A DNA stretch of 64,000 nt. Origin: Streptomyces longwoodensis (GTDB lineage Bacteria > Actinomycetota > Actinomycetes > Streptomycetales > Streptomycetaceae). The notes under the pieces were generated by a model. It made no database searches. It was not told the origin of the DNA and was given only the letters and a program-made list of their open reading frames with translations. Position numbers and translations under genes: made by a program. Positions 11,122-19,716 of the stretch are shown in pieces. The stretch lies in the NCBI RefSeq assembly GCF_001514125.1, contig NZ_KQ948561.1, forward strand, positions 62,001 through 126,000. Direction: 5' to 3'. How positions within the stretch are numbered: the stretch's first letter is position 1; every line of letters begins with the position of its first letter.

Positions 11122-11277
11122 GACTCAATCCTCGTAAGTCGGCGCCCCGCGTCTGGGGGTGCGTTCGGCGGCTTCTATAGTGACCGAATCGGGGGTCCAA
11201 TAATTCCGGGGCCCTGCTCCGGGGACGGTTTTCGGAACACCGCCCGCCACCGACCAGGACCCGGCGAGAGGACGATC

Positions 11278-11679
11278 ATGAGTACGACGCCGAGCACCCG
11301 GGTGCCCGAGCGGCGCTACGGGCCTTCCTCGGACCGGAACGCCGACCGCACGCTCAAAATCGTCGGTGCCGTGCTCGGCGCGCTGCTGCTGCTCCTGGTC
11401 GGCTACTTCGCCTACCACTACGTCGGGCAGAACAAGATCAGCGCCCAGGTGATCGCCTTCCAGGCTCAGGACGACGCGGTGTCGGTGCACCTGGAGGTCC
11501 ACAAGGACGCCGGCACCAGCGGCTACTGCACGGTCCGCTCGCAGGCGGCCGACGGCTCCGAGGTGGGGCGTGCGGACTTCCGCTTCACCGGCTCGGCCAC
11601 CCGCGTCGACAAGGTCGTCACGCTCCGTACGACCGCGCGCGGCACGACCGCCGAGCTGCTCGGCTGCCACGCCGACTGA
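11278..11679 (+). CDS. DUF4307 membrane-anchored protein
   Basis: The protein is 133 aa. A short cytoplasmic N-terminus is followed by one membrane span at about residues 28-48 (IVGAVLGALLLLLVGYFAYHY). The extracytoplasmic domain is about 85 residues with two cysteines, in SGYCTVRS and LLGCHAD, which could form a disulphide. This matches the DUF4307 family, whose function is not known to me. A -10-like TATAGT at 11176-11181 is a candidate promoter. The gene is divergent from mca. Confidence 0.8.
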   Translation: MSTTPSTRVPERRYGPSSDRNADRTLKIVGAVLGALLLLLVGYFAYHYVGQNKISAQVIAFQAQDDAVSVHLEVHKDAGTSGYCTVRSQAADGSEVGRADFRFTGSATRVDKVVTLRTTARGTTAELLGCHAD

Positions 11680-11768
11680 CCTGCGTTGACGACAATCTGG
11701 TCGGTTATGTCCTCCCCCTTTCGCCGGTGAATTGTTAGGCTCGTGGTTTCGCCCTCCCCTGGAGGAAC

Positions 11769-11825
11769 ATGCTTCTGGGTGGGGCGACGTTTTGTATTCC
11801 CAGTACCTACGAGGAGCACCTGTGA
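11769..11825 (+). CDS. 18-codon leader ORF coupled to greA
   Basis: GGAGGA (11761-11766) is followed two bases later by ATG and the short frame MLLGGATFCIPSTYEEHL. Its TGA stop (11823-11825) overlaps the greA GTG start (11822-11824) as GTGA. The frame differs from greA. A -10-like TAGGCT at 11736-11741 would place it on the greA transcript. Ribosomes finishing this peptide could restart at greA. It could also be chance; conservation of the frame and stop in relatives would decide. Confidence 0.5.
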   Translation: MLLGGATFCIPSTYEEHL

Positions 11826-12322
11826 CCCAGACCAGCGAGAACGTCACCTGGCTGACCCAGGAGGCGTACAACAAGCTCAAGGACGAGCTTGAGTACCTTA
11901 CTGGTCCTGCGCGCACGGAGATCGCCGCCAAGATCGCCGCCGCGCGCGAGGAGGGCGACCTGCGCGAGAACGGCGGGTACCACGCGGCCAAGGAGGAGCA
12001 GGGCAAGCAGGAGCTCCGCGTGCGCCAGCTGACCCAGCTCCTCGAGAACGCCAAGGTCGGCGAGGCCCCGGCGACGACGGACGGCACGGTCGCGCCCGGC
12101 ATGGTCGTGACGATCGCGTTCGACGGCGACGAGGACGACACGCTGACCTTCCTGCTGGCCTCCCGCGAGTACGCCAGCTCCGACATCGAGACCTACTCGC
12201 CGCAGTCGCCGCTGGGCTCCGGCGTCACCGGCCACAAGGTGGGCGAGGACGCGGAGTACGAGCTGCCCAACGGCAAGAAGGCCTCCGTCCGCATCCTCAA
12301 GGCCGAGCCCTACAGCGGCTGA
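11822..12322 (+). CDS. greA: Transcription elongation factor GreA
   Basis: The protein is 166 aa. The N-terminal coiled coil (about residues 10-80) carries the acidic tip sequence EEGDLRENGGYHAAKEEQ, the hallmark of GreA. The C-terminal FKBP-like domain ends in KVGEDAEYELPNGKKASVRI, of which the key part is YELPNGK. GreA enters the RNA polymerase secondary channel and stimulates cleavage of backtracked RNA. The GTG start has GAGGAG six bases upstream and is overlapped by the leader ORF stop. Confidence 0.95.
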   Translation: MTQTSENVTWLTQEAYNKLKDELEYLTGPARTEIAAKIAAAREEGDLRENGGYHAAKEEQGKQELRVRQLTQLLENAKVGEAPATTDGTVAPGMVVTIAFDGDEDDTLTFLLASREYASSDIETYSPQSPLGSGVTGHKVGEDAEYELPNGKKASVRILKAEPYSG

Positions 12323-12342
12323 GCCGCTCACCCGCACCACCC

Positions 12343-12379
12343 CGCGGCCCCCGGCGTCCTGACGGTGCCGGGGGCCGCG
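12343..12379. terminator. Bidirectional terminator hairpin, greA / ABC permease
   Basis: A perfect 13-bp stem (12343-12355 with 12367-12379) with an 11-base loop lies between the convergent greA and permease genes. There is no T-run, which is common for high-GC actinomycete terminators. It can serve both strands. Confidence 0.75.
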
Positions 12380-12402
12380 TCATGCCGCGGCCGGTGGAGG
12401 GG

Positions 12403-13218
12403 TCAGCCGTCCGCCGCCCGGTACTTGCGCACGGCCAGGGTGCGGAAGACCCCGACGATCAGCACGGACCAGATCAGGGAGGCCCACACCGGGTGCTGCA
12501 TGGGCCAGGCGTCGGACTGGACGACGCCGGGGTTGCCGAACAGCTCGCGGCACGCCTGCACCGTGGCACTGAAGGGGTTCCACTCGGCGATGTGCCGCAG
12601 CCAGGGCGTCATCTGGCTGGCGTCGACGAAGGCGTTGGAGATGAACGTCACCGGGAAGAGCCAGATGATCCCGCCCGACGTGGCGGCCTCCGGGGTGCGG
12701 ACCGAGAGCCCGATCAGGGCACCGATCCAGGTGAAGGCGTAGCCGAGCAGGAGCAGCAGGCCGAAGGCGCCCAGGACGCGGCCCGCGTTGGTGGGTTCGG
12801 CCGAGCCGGTGCGCCACCCGACGATCAGGGCCACGATCGCCAGGACGGTCAGCGTGATGCACGTCTGCACGAGGTCCGCGACGGTCCGGCCCGTCAGCAC
12901 CGCGCCGCGGGCCATCGGCAGGGAGCGGAACCGGTCGACGAGCCCCTTCTGCATGTCGTCCGCGATGCCGGCGGCCGAGCCGGCGGTCGCGAAGGTCACC
13001 GTCTGGGCGAAGATGCCGGCCATCAGGAAGTTCTTGTAGACGTCCGGGTCGGTGGAGCCCCCGACGCTCATCGAGCCGCCGAAGACGTAGGTGAACAGCA
13101 CCACGAACATCACCGGCTGGATGACGCCGAACAGGACCATCTCGGGGATCCGGGTCATCCGGATCAGGTTCCTGCGGGCGATCACCAGCGAGTCGGACAC
13201 CATGCTCATGCCGCTCAT
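12403..13218 (-). CDS. ABC-2 type permease (DrrB-like)
   Basis: The protein is 271 aa with about six hydrophobic spans and an ABC-2 signature. The block starting RNLIRMTRIPEMVLFGVIQP and the later FRSLPMARGAVLTGRT are typical of DrrB/NodJ-like permeases. It forms an exporter with the ATPase encoded just upstream, and its ATG overlaps that gene's stop as ATGA. Drr-type systems export hydrophobic drugs or lipids. The substrate here is not evident. Confidence 0.88.
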   Translation of the reverse strand: MSGMSMVSDSLVIARRNLIRMTRIPEMVLFGVIQPVMFVVLFTYVFGGSMSVGGSTDPDVYKNFLMAGIFAQTVTFATAGSAAGIADDMQKGLVDRFRSLPMARGAVLTGRTVADLVQTCITLTVLAIVALIVGWRTGSAEPTNAGRVLGAFGLLLLLGYAFTWIGALIGLSVRTPEAATSGGIIWLFPVTFISNAFVDASQMTPWLRHIAEWNPFSATVQACRELFGNPGVVQSDAWPMQHPVWASLIWSVLIVGVFRTLAVRKYRAADG

Positions 13219-14192
13219 GACGCGGTCTCCTTGTCGCTCTCGTCGTCTGCGGTCTCGGCGGCGTGTCCGGTCAGGGACAGGAAGACGTCGTCGAGGGTGG
13301 GCCGGCGCAGCCCGATGTCGTCGATCTCGATGCCGCGGCCGTCCAGTTCCCGGATCACCTCGGCGAGCAGCTTGGCGCCGCCGGTGACCGGGACGGTCAG
13401 CTTGCGGGTGTGGTCCTCGACCGTGGTGTCGCCCTTGCCGAAGCCGCGCAGCACCTCGGCGGCGGTCGCCATCGCGTCGCGCTCGTGCACCACGACCTCG
13501 ACGCGCTCGCCGCCGGTGCGGGCCTTGAGCTGGTCGGAGGTGCCCCGGGCGATCACCCGGCCGTGGTCGACGACGGCGATGTCGTGGGCCAAGTGGTCGG
13601 CCTCCTCCAGGTACTGCGTGGTCAGCAGCAGGGTGGTGCCGCCGGAGACGAGCTGCTTGATGACCTCCCACAGCAGCTGGCGGTTGCGGGGGTCGAGCCC
13701 GGTGGTCGGCTCGTCCATGAACATCACGGGCGGCGAGACCACCAGCGCGGCGGCCAGGTCGAGGCGGCGGCGCATGCCGCCGGAGTAGGTCTTGGTGGGC
13801 CGGTCGGCGGCCTCGGCGAGGTCGAACCGCTCCAGCAGCTCGGCGGCCCGGGCCTTCGCGGGCCCGGCCTTCATCTGGTAGAGCCGGCCGACCATCTGCA
13901 GGTTCTCCCGGCCGGTCAGGTACTCGTCGACCGCGGCGAACTGGCCGGACAGGCCGATCGAGCGGCGGACCCGGACCGGGTCCTTGAGCACGTCGATGCC
14001 GGCCACCAGGGCACGGCCGCGGTCGGGGCGCAGCAGGGTGGTCAGGCAGCGGACCGTGGTGGTCTTGCCCGCGCCGTTGGGCCCCAGCAGGCCCAGGACC
14101 GTGCCCTCGGGGACGTCGAGGTCGACGCCGTCCAGAGCCTTTACGTCACCGAAGGTCTTCACCAGGCCTTCGGCGTAGATGGCGCCCGGCAT
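13215..14192 (-). CDS. ABC exporter ATP-binding protein (DrrA-like)
   Basis: The protein is 325 aa. Walker A GPNGAGKTTT lies near residue 38, the signature YSGGMRRRLDLAA near 140, and Walker B VMFMDEPTTGLDP follows. The roughly 100-residue C-terminal extension after the ATPase core, ending in a DDIGLRRPTLDDVFLSLTG block, is the DrrA/linearmycin-resistance extension. The start is ATG 14192 with GGAGAA upstream. The gene is probably controlled from the dyad at 14329-14342. Confidence 0.9.
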   Translation of the reverse strand: MPGAIYAEGLVKTFGDVKALDGVDLDVPEGTVLGLLGPNGAGKTTTVRCLTTLLRPDRGRALVAGIDVLKDPVRVRRSIGLSGQFAAVDEYLTGRENLQMVGRLYQMKAGPAKARAAELLERFDLAEAADRPTKTYSGGMRRRLDLAAALVVSPPVMFMDEPTTGLDPRNRQLLWEVIKQLVSGGTTLLLTTQYLEEADHLAHDIAVVDHGRVIARGTSDQLKARTGGERVEVVVHERDAMATAAEVLRGFGKGDTTVEDHTRKLTVPVTGGAKLLAEVIRELDGRGIEIDDIGLRRPTLDDVFLSLTGHAAETADDESDKETAS

Positions 14193-14328
14193 AACAGTTC
14201 TCCACGTCGTCGGGGTCGTCGGGGATCCGTCGATGAGTTCGGATGGCGAGTCAAGTCTCAGTGGGCGTGGGTGCGGCGCGCCCCTGGTTTTCGGGGACGC
14301 CCGGACCGTGACCCGGCACACACCATAA

Positions 14329-14342
14329 CGCGATGTATCGCG
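14329..14342. promoter_or_regulatory. CGCGAT-GT-ATCGCG dyad upstream of Drr-like exporter
   Basis: A perfect 14-bp dyad lies about 137 bp upstream of the exporter start, in the AT-richest part of this gap. ATGTATCGCGA-type symmetric sequences are typical of PadR-family operators, which often control Drr-like ABC exporters. No PadR gene is adjacent. The assignment is inferred from sequence style only. Confidence 0.45.
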
Positions 14343-14444
14343 AGTCACAACGGGTTTCGGGCAGATGACCCGAAGGAGTGAGCGACCGGCCGACGGGGGG
14401 ACCAGGCGGGAGGACCAGGGGGCCCGAGGGGGCCCCTCCCCGGC

Positions 14445-15674
14445 TCAGTCGATGACGGTGTACCCCGCCGCCCGCAGCGCGCGGCCGACCTCGGTGCAGT
14501 GCTCCGGGCCCATCGTCTCCAGCTGGAGCTCCACCTCCGCCTCGGTCAGACCGAGCCGCGGGTCGGTGCGGATGTGACTGACGTCCAGGACGTTGGCCTC
14601 GACCCCCGACAGCACGCCCAGCAGCGTGGCGAGCGCCCCGGGCCGGTCCGTCAGCCGCAGCCGCACGGCCAGGTAGCGGCCCTGCGCCGCCATGCCGTGC
14701 CGCAGCACCCGCTGCATCAGCACCGGGTCGACGTTGCCGCCCGACAGCACCGCCACCACCGGCCCCTCGAACGCGCCGGGCCGGCTCAGCAGCGCCGCCA
14801 CCGGGCTCGCCCCGGCCGGCTCCACGACCAGCTTGGCCCGCTCCAGGCACAGCAGCAGCGCCGCGGACAGCTCGTCCTCCGACACCGTGCGCACCTCGTC
14901 GACCAGCGCCCCGACCAGCGCGAACGGCACGTCGCCCGGCCGCCCCACCCTGATCCCGTCGGCCATCGTCGCCGGGTTCTCCAGCGCGACCGGGCGCCCG
15001 GCCGCCAGCGACGGCGGGTACGCGGCCGCGCCCGCCGCCTGCACGCCGACGATCCGCACGTCGGGCCGCACCGCCTTCACGGCGACCGCGATGCCCGCCG
15101 CGAGACCGCCGCCGCCGATGCCGACGACGACCGTGCGCACCTCCGGGCACTGCTCCAGGATCTCCAGGCCCACCGTGCCCTGACCGGCGATGACGTCCGG
15201 GTGGTCGAAGGGGTGGATGAACACCGCGCCCGTGCGGGCCGCGTACTGCTGCGCGGCGGCCAGCGTCTCGTCGACCACCTGCCCGTGCAGGCGCACCTCG
15301 GCGCCGTACTCGCGGGTCGCGCTGATCTTCGGCAGCGGGGCGCCCTTCGGCATGAACACCGTCGAGCGCACCCCGAGCAGCGACGACGCCAGCGCGACGC
15401 CCTGCGCGTGGTTGCCGGCGCTCGCCGCGACCACCCCGGCGGCCCGTTCCTCGGGCAGCAGGCCGGCGATCCGCACGTAGGCGCCGCGCAGCTTGAACGA
15501 CCCGGTCCGCTGGAGGTTCTCGCACTTGAGGTGCACCGGCTGCCCCACGAGCCGGGACAGGTACCTGCTGCCCTCCATCGCGGTCGTGCGGGCCACGCCC
15601 GACAGCATCTTCTGCGCGCCCCGGACGTCGTCCGCGGTCACGGTCCGCAAGGAGTCAGCCGTGCTGTAGCTCAT
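14445..15674 (-). CDS. ilvA: Threonine ammonia-lyase with C-terminal ACT domain
   Basis: The protein is 409 aa. The PLP lysine lies in GSFKLRGAY near residue 58, and the phosphate-binding loop is GIGGGGLAAG near 185. The last 75 or so residues form one ACT-like regulatory domain (VRLRLTDRPGALATLL onwards). The enzyme converts threonine to 2-oxobutanoate and ammonia, the first step to isoleucine. The single ACT domain and length match the short actinobacterial/TdcB-like form, so a catabolic role is also possible. The gene is divergent from the MarR gene. Confidence 0.92.
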   Translation of the reverse strand: MSYSTADSLRTVTADDVRGAQKMLSGVARTTAMEGSRYLSRLVGQPVHLKCENLQRTGSFKLRGAYVRIAGLLPEERAAGVVAASAGNHAQGVALASSLLGVRSTVFMPKGAPLPKISATREYGAEVRLHGQVVDETLAAAQQYAARTGAVFIHPFDHPDVIAGQGTVGLEILEQCPEVRTVVVGIGGGGLAAGIAVAVKAVRPDVRIVGVQAAGAAAYPPSLAAGRPVALENPATMADGIRVGRPGDVPFALVGALVDEVRTVSEDELSAALLLCLERAKLVVEPAGASPVAALLSRPGAFEGPVVAVLSGGNVDPVLMQRVLRHGMAAQGRYLAVRLRLTDRPGALATLLGVLSGVEANVLDVSHIRTDPRLGLTEAEVELQLETMGPEHCTEVGRALRAAGYTVID

Positions 15675-15816
15675 GACCCCAGCATCGCAGTTCACAGGCG
15701 TCGCGACCCGGTGTGACCAACCCGCGGAACGGGATTGCGCAGCGCCGGTACGACCGCCGTCCGGGCCGCGTACCCTGTCCCCCAGCCCAGCACCCTCATG
15801 AAGCGAGCCCCCGGCC

Positions 15817-16341
15817 ATGCCCACAACACCTGGAATGTCGATGGACATGACGACCGTCGGTGACACCGGTCTTCTCGACACGCTGCAGCACGAGGTCGCG
15901 CTCTTCGCGCGCCGTGCCGAACAGACCCGGCTCGGCGGGGTCGGCCAGGTGCGCAACTCCATGGACCGTGCCGCGTACCTGCTGCTCAACCGCCTCGACA
16001 AGGAAGGGCCGATGGGCGTCAAGGCCCTCGCGGCCAGCATGGGCATCGACTCCTCGACGGTCACCCGGCAGGTGGCGCCGCTCGTCGACACCGGCCTGGT
16101 CAAGCGGACCTCGCACCCCGAGGACGGGCGCGCGGTGGTGCTGCAGCTGTCCCCGCGCGGCCAGTCGCGGCTGGAGGAGGTGCGCTCCTCGCGGCGTCAG
16201 CTGATGGCCGAGCTGACCCACGACTGGGCGCCGGAGGAGCGCGAGACGTTCTGCGCGCTCCTCACGCGCTTCAACGGCGCCCTGTCGGCGCGCATGTCCG
16301 CCCCGGGCGTCTCCGGAGCGGACCAGTCCCCGGCCTCCTGA
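15817..16341 (+). CDS. MarR-family transcriptional regulator
   Basis: The protein is 174 aa. A winged-helix MarR domain spans about residues 40-150, with recognition region AASMGIDSSTVTRQVAPL and wing RTSHPEDGRAVVLQL (key residues DGRAVVL). MarR proteins bind DNA as dimers and respond to small phenolic or other ligands. ATG codons at 15817, 15835 and 15841 are all possible starts; I keep the longest. It is divergent from ilvA, but a regulatory link is not shown. Confidence 0.88.
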   Translation: MPTTPGMSMDMTTVGDTGLLDTLQHEVALFARRAEQTRLGGVGQVRNSMDRAAYLLLNRLDKEGPMGVKALAASMGIDSSTVTRQVAPLVDTGLVKRTSHPEDGRAVVLQLSPRGQSRLEEVRSSRRQLMAELTHDWAPEERETFCALLTRFNGALSARMSAPGVSGADQSPAS

Positions 16342-16461
16342 CCCGGGCGGCGCCGCGCGGCACGCACCCGCGCGTGCGCGGCTCTTGACCGGAGGGCTCC
16401 CCCTGGCCTCAGATGAGACCGGATCCCGAGGATCCACGGATCGGCGTCGGGGGGAGGCGCG

Positions 16462-16965
16462 GTGCGACGAAGGCGACAGGCCCAGGACACCCTCCGGGCC
16501 CGCGAGTTCGAGGCGTTCGTCGCGGGAGCGGCGGGCCGGCTGCTGCACACGGCCGCCCTGCTCACCGGTGAGGCACCCGACGACACCCCCCGCGCGCGGC
16601 GGCTGCTGACGCTGGCGCTGGCGCACACGTACGCGTGCTGGGACCGGCTGCGCGGCGACGACCCGTACGACCACGCCCGCCAGCACCTGGCCACCCGGTT
16701 CGCGCACGGCGCCTGGTACCGGTACGGCGTCCCGGGCCGGCGGCGCGCCCATCCCGACAACCCCCTCGCCGTCCTGGGCCCGCAGGAGCGGCTGATCCTG
16801 GTGCTGCGCCTGTACGAGGGGGTCGCCGAGGAGCAGGTCGCGGCACTGCTGGGGCTGCCCCGCGAGCGGGTGGCCACGGTCTGCGACCGGGCGACGGCCA
16901 CCGTGCTGCACCCGCCGCGGACGTCCGCCCCGACGGTGGGCCGGCCGAAGGTGGCGCCGTCGTGA
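16462..16965 (+). CDS. Divergent sigma-70-like protein (ECF, SigE-family remnant)
   Basis: The protein is 167 aa with a GTG start and GGGGGAGG ribosome site. The opening EFEAFVAGAAGRLLHTAALLTG resembles region 2 of actinobacterial SigE-family ECF factors, but the usual AEDLVQ segment for core and -10 binding is replaced by DDTPRARRLL. The C-terminal part LGPQERLILVLRLYEGVAEEQVAALLG (key residues ERLILVLRLY) is a region 4 helix-turn-helix. It may be a degenerate sigma factor or a repurposed regulator. Its stop overlaps the next gene as GTGA. Confidence 0.65.
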   Translation: MRRRRQAQDTLRAREFEAFVAGAAGRLLHTAALLTGEAPDDTPRARRLLTLALAHTYACWDRLRGDDPYDHARQHLATRFAHGAWYRYGVPGRRRAHPDNPLAVLGPQERLILVLRLYEGVAEEQVAALLGLPRERVATVCDRATATVLHPPRTSAPTVGRPKVAPS

Positions 16966-17210
16966 ACCGGGTGGAGCGGGAGGCCGCCGTACGGCGGATC
17001 ATGGACCGCGCGACCCCGCGCGTGCCGCCGGACCTGTACGCCGACGCCGTCCGGCGCGGTACGCGCGCGGTGCACCGCCGCCGGCTCGCCCGGCGCCTGA
17101 TGTGGCTGGCGCTGTGGGCGGCGGCCGTGGCGCTGCTGGTCTGGGCGCTGACCGCCCGGCCGTGGGTGGAGCCGCCGTCGCAGACGACCCCACCGCTGAC
17201 CGACTGGTGA
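16962..17210 (+). CDS. One-span membrane protein coupled to the sigma-like gene
   Basis: The protein is 82 aa. A basic cytoplasmic N-terminus of about 48 residues is followed by one hydrophobic span (LMWLALWAAAVALLVWALTA) and a short Pro/Thr-rich exterior tail. It starts at a GTG overlapping the previous stop codon. A short cytoplasmic segment plus one span next to a sigma-like gene recalls anti-sigma factor architecture. It lacks a recognisable zinc-binding anti-sigma motif, so I do not assert that function. Confidence 0.6.
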   Translation: MNRVEREAAVRRIMDRATPRVPPDLYADAVRRGTRAVHRRRLARRLMWLALWAAAVALLVWALTARPWVEPPSQTTPPLTDW

Positions 17211-17240
17211 ACCGCGCGGGGGCGGGCCCCGCCGGTGGGC

Positions 17241-18398
17241 CTACTTGCCCAGGGCCTGCTGCAGGTCCTCCAGCAGGTCGTCGACGTTCTCGATGCCGAC
17301 GGAGAGGCGGACCAAGTCGGCCGGGACCTCCAGGGCGGACCCGGCGACGGACGCGTGCGTCATGCGGCCCGGGTGCTCGATCAGCGACTCGACACCGCCG
17401 AGGGACTCGCCGAGGGTGAACACCTGGGCGCGGTTGCAGACCTCGACGGCCGCCTCCTCGCCGCCCTCCACGCGGAACGACACCATGCCGCCGAAGGCGC
17501 GCATCTGCTTGGCGGCGACCTCGTGGCCCGGGTGCTCGGGCAGGCCCGGGTAGAGCACCTGCGTCACGCGCGGGTGGCGGCCGAGCATCTCGGCGACCTT
17601 GGTGGCGTTCTCGCTGTGCCGGTCCATGCGCACCGACAGGGTCTTGGTGCCGCGCAGCACCAGCCACGAGTCGAAGGGCCCGGCGACCGCGCCCATCGCG
17701 TTCTGGTGGTACGCCAGCTCCTCGCCGAGCGTCTCGTCCGCCGTGATCAGCGCACCGCCGACGACGTCGGAGTGGCCGCCCATGTACTTGGTGAGCGAGT
17801 GGACCACGACGTCCGCGCCGAGCGACAGCGGCTGCTGGAGGTAGGGCGTGGCGAAGGTGTTGTCGACGACGAGCCGGGCGCCGGCGTCCCGGGCGACCTG
17901 GGCGACGGCGGCGATGTCGGTGATGCCGAGCAGCGGGTTGGAGGGCGTCTCGACCCAGACGGCCTTGGTCTTCGGGGTGATCGCGGCCCGCACGGCGGCC
18001 GGGTCGCTGGTGTCCGCCACCGACCACTCGACGCCCCAGCGGGCGACGACCTTCGCGAACAGGCGGAACGTGCCGCCGTACGCGTCGTTGGGGATCACCA
18101 CGTGGTCACCGGGGCTGAGCAGCGTACGCAACAGGCAGTCCTCGGCCGCCAGTCCGGACGCGAACGCGAGGCCCCGGCGACCGCCCTCCAGGGCGGCGAG
18201 GTTCTCCTCCAGGGCCGTCCTCGTCGGGTTGGCGCTGCGGCTGTACTCGTAGCCGCCGCGCAGGCCGCCGACGCCGTCCTGCTTGTAGGTCGAGACCTGG
18301 TAGATCGGCGGGACGACCGCGCCGGTCAAGGGATCGGCGGTGTTGCCCGCGTGGATCGCGAGGGTCTCGAAGTGCTGACTGATGTGCCTGTCGCTCAT
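17241..18398 (-). CDS. metB: Cystathionine gamma-synthase / lyase family PLP enzyme
   Basis: The protein is 385 aa, the standard length. Visible family motifs are GYEYSRSANPTR, FASGLAAEDCLL, the substrate/cofactor loop VVDNTFATPYLQ, and the PLP lysine in SLTKYMGGHSD. It belongs to the Cys/Met metabolism PLP family and by similarity condenses O-succinyl/acetyl-homoserine with cysteine to cystathionine. Gamma-lyase activity is hard to exclude from sequence alone. It is divergent from the gene at 18576. Confidence 0.88.
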   Translation of the reverse strand: MSDRHISQHFETLAIHAGNTADPLTGAVVPPIYQVSTYKQDGVGGLRGGYEYSRSANPTRTALEENLAALEGGRRGLAFASGLAAEDCLLRTLLSPGDHVVIPNDAYGGTFRLFAKVVARWGVEWSVADTSDPAAVRAAITPKTKAVWVETPSNPLLGITDIAAVAQVARDAGARLVVDNTFATPYLQQPLSLGADVVVHSLTKYMGGHSDVVGGALITADETLGEELAYHQNAMGAVAGPFDSWLVLRGTKTLSVRMDRHSENATKVAEMLGRHPRVTQVLYPGLPEHPGHEVAAKQMRAFGGMVSFRVEGGEEAAVEVCNRAQVFTLGESLGGVESLIEHPGRMTHASVAGSALEVPADLVRLSVGIENVDDLLEDLQQALGK

Positions 18399-18575
18399 GT
18401 GCACCGAGGGTAGTGCGCCCGGGGGGCGGATGCCGATCGGCGGCGGCGTGGCCCCCGGCACAACCTCCCGCGCACCCTCCCCGCGCCGCGCCCCGGCGGC
18501 CCGCTCGTCCGGGGTTTTCCACAGGCGGCGGGAGGGGGTTGGCCAATTGTCGGCGCGGTCTGGTTCGCTTGAGGC

Positions 18576-19694
18576 ATGGAGATTCTCTGGGTCCTGATGG
18601 CGCTGGTCATGATGGGCGTCGTGCTGAGCCCGTTCCTGCTGCGCAGGCGGGGGCGGATCGAGCAGGTCGCGCCGGGCCACCCGGACGCCGCGGACCCGGC
18701 GGACTACGGCTTCGTGCGCGAGGAGGAGCTGGACGTCCGCCTGCCCGGACCCGACCAGGACCTGCTGGACGTCCTCGACGTCGTCCAGCGCGGCCAGGAC
18801 CACCGCGCGGCCCAGCAGTTGCTCGCGGGCACGGAGACACAGGGCGAGCTGCGCTGGCAGCGCGTGCAGGCCTTCGCCGGCGCGGCGGCGCTGGAGCTCC
18901 AGCAGCGGCCGGGCGGCGTCAGCGAGACGCCGGGCGGGCAGTGGCTGCGGGTGTGGCGGCTCCAGGCGCCCGAGGACCCGGGCGGCGCGGCGGTGCACGC
19001 CGAGTTCCTGGTGCAGCAGGCGTGGCGCACGGCGGCGCCGGGCACGGACGACTTCCGGATCATCATGGAGGAGGCCCGGGACGCCTGCGGCCAGGCGGCC
19101 CTGCTGGCCCCGGGCGACCCCGTGCCGCACATCACGGAGCTGTCGGTGGCCCGCGGCCTGGGCTACTCCCGGCCCGAGTTCGAGCAGCTCTGGCTGAAGG
19201 TCCTGGACCGGGCGCCGCACCACATGGGGGCCCACCTGGCGGCGCTGCACTACTGGTGCGAGAAGTGGCACGGCTCGCGGGAGCTGGCGTACCAGTTCGC
19301 GGAGGCCGCGGCGGCGCGCGCCCCGCGCGGCTCCCTGCTCGCCGCGATGCCGCTGTTCGCGGTCTTCGAGCACCTGCCGGAGGTCAACCTGGTCGCGAGC
19401 TTCTACCAGTCGGAGACGGTGACCAAGGCGATCCACGGCGCGCTGCACGCGGTGCACTCGGCGCGCCCGGACGACCCGATGCTGGCCCACGTCCGCCACC
19501 TGCTGGTGTTCTTCCTGGTCCGCGCCGAGCGCTGGTCGGAGGCCATGAACCAGCTGGTGCACGTCGACGGCCACGTCGGCGCGCTGCCCTGGACCCTCTC
19601 CCCGGACCCGGCGGCGGAGTTCGCGGTGTACCGCGCGCTGGCGGTGGCGGGCTACGAGGCCAACGGCGGCAGCCCGGCCACGCTGCCGCACTGA
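18576..19694 (+). CDS. Conserved hypothetical protein with N-terminal membrane anchor
   Basis: The protein is 372 aa. The first 22 residues (MEILWVLMALVMMGVVLSPF) form a membrane anchor or uncleaved signal. The rest is a soluble, helix-rich domain with tetratricopeptide-like spacing, including HITELSVARGLGYSRPEFEQ and LAALHYWCEKWHGSRELAYQ. I recognise it only as an actinobacterial conserved protein of DUF4034-like appearance. It is divergent from metB and convergent with msrA, with no operon partner. Confidence 0.75.
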   Translation: MEILWVLMALVMMGVVLSPFLLRRRGRIEQVAPGHPDAADPADYGFVREEELDVRLPGPDQDLLDVLDVVQRGQDHRAAQQLLAGTETQGELRWQRVQAFAGAAALELQQRPGGVSETPGGQWLRVWRLQAPEDPGGAAVHAEFLVQQAWRTAAPGTDDFRIIMEEARDACGQAALLAPGDPVPHITELSVARGLGYSRPEFEQLWLKVLDRAPHHMGAHLAALHYWCEKWHGSRELAYQFAEAAAARAPRGSLLAAMPLFAVFEHLPEVNLVASFYQSETVTKAIHGALHAVHSARPDDPMLAHVRHLLVFFLVRAERWSEAMNQLVHVDGHVGALPWTLSPDPAAEFAVYRALAVAGYEANGGSPATLPH

Positions 19695-19716
19695 CCCCGC
19701 GCCCGCACCGCCCGCG

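Noticed and set aside
18510-18525. TTTTCCACAGGC as a DnaA box or replication origin
   Set aside because: Single, imperfect copy with no dnaA, dnaN or box cluster nearby; the chromosomal origin is not in this window.
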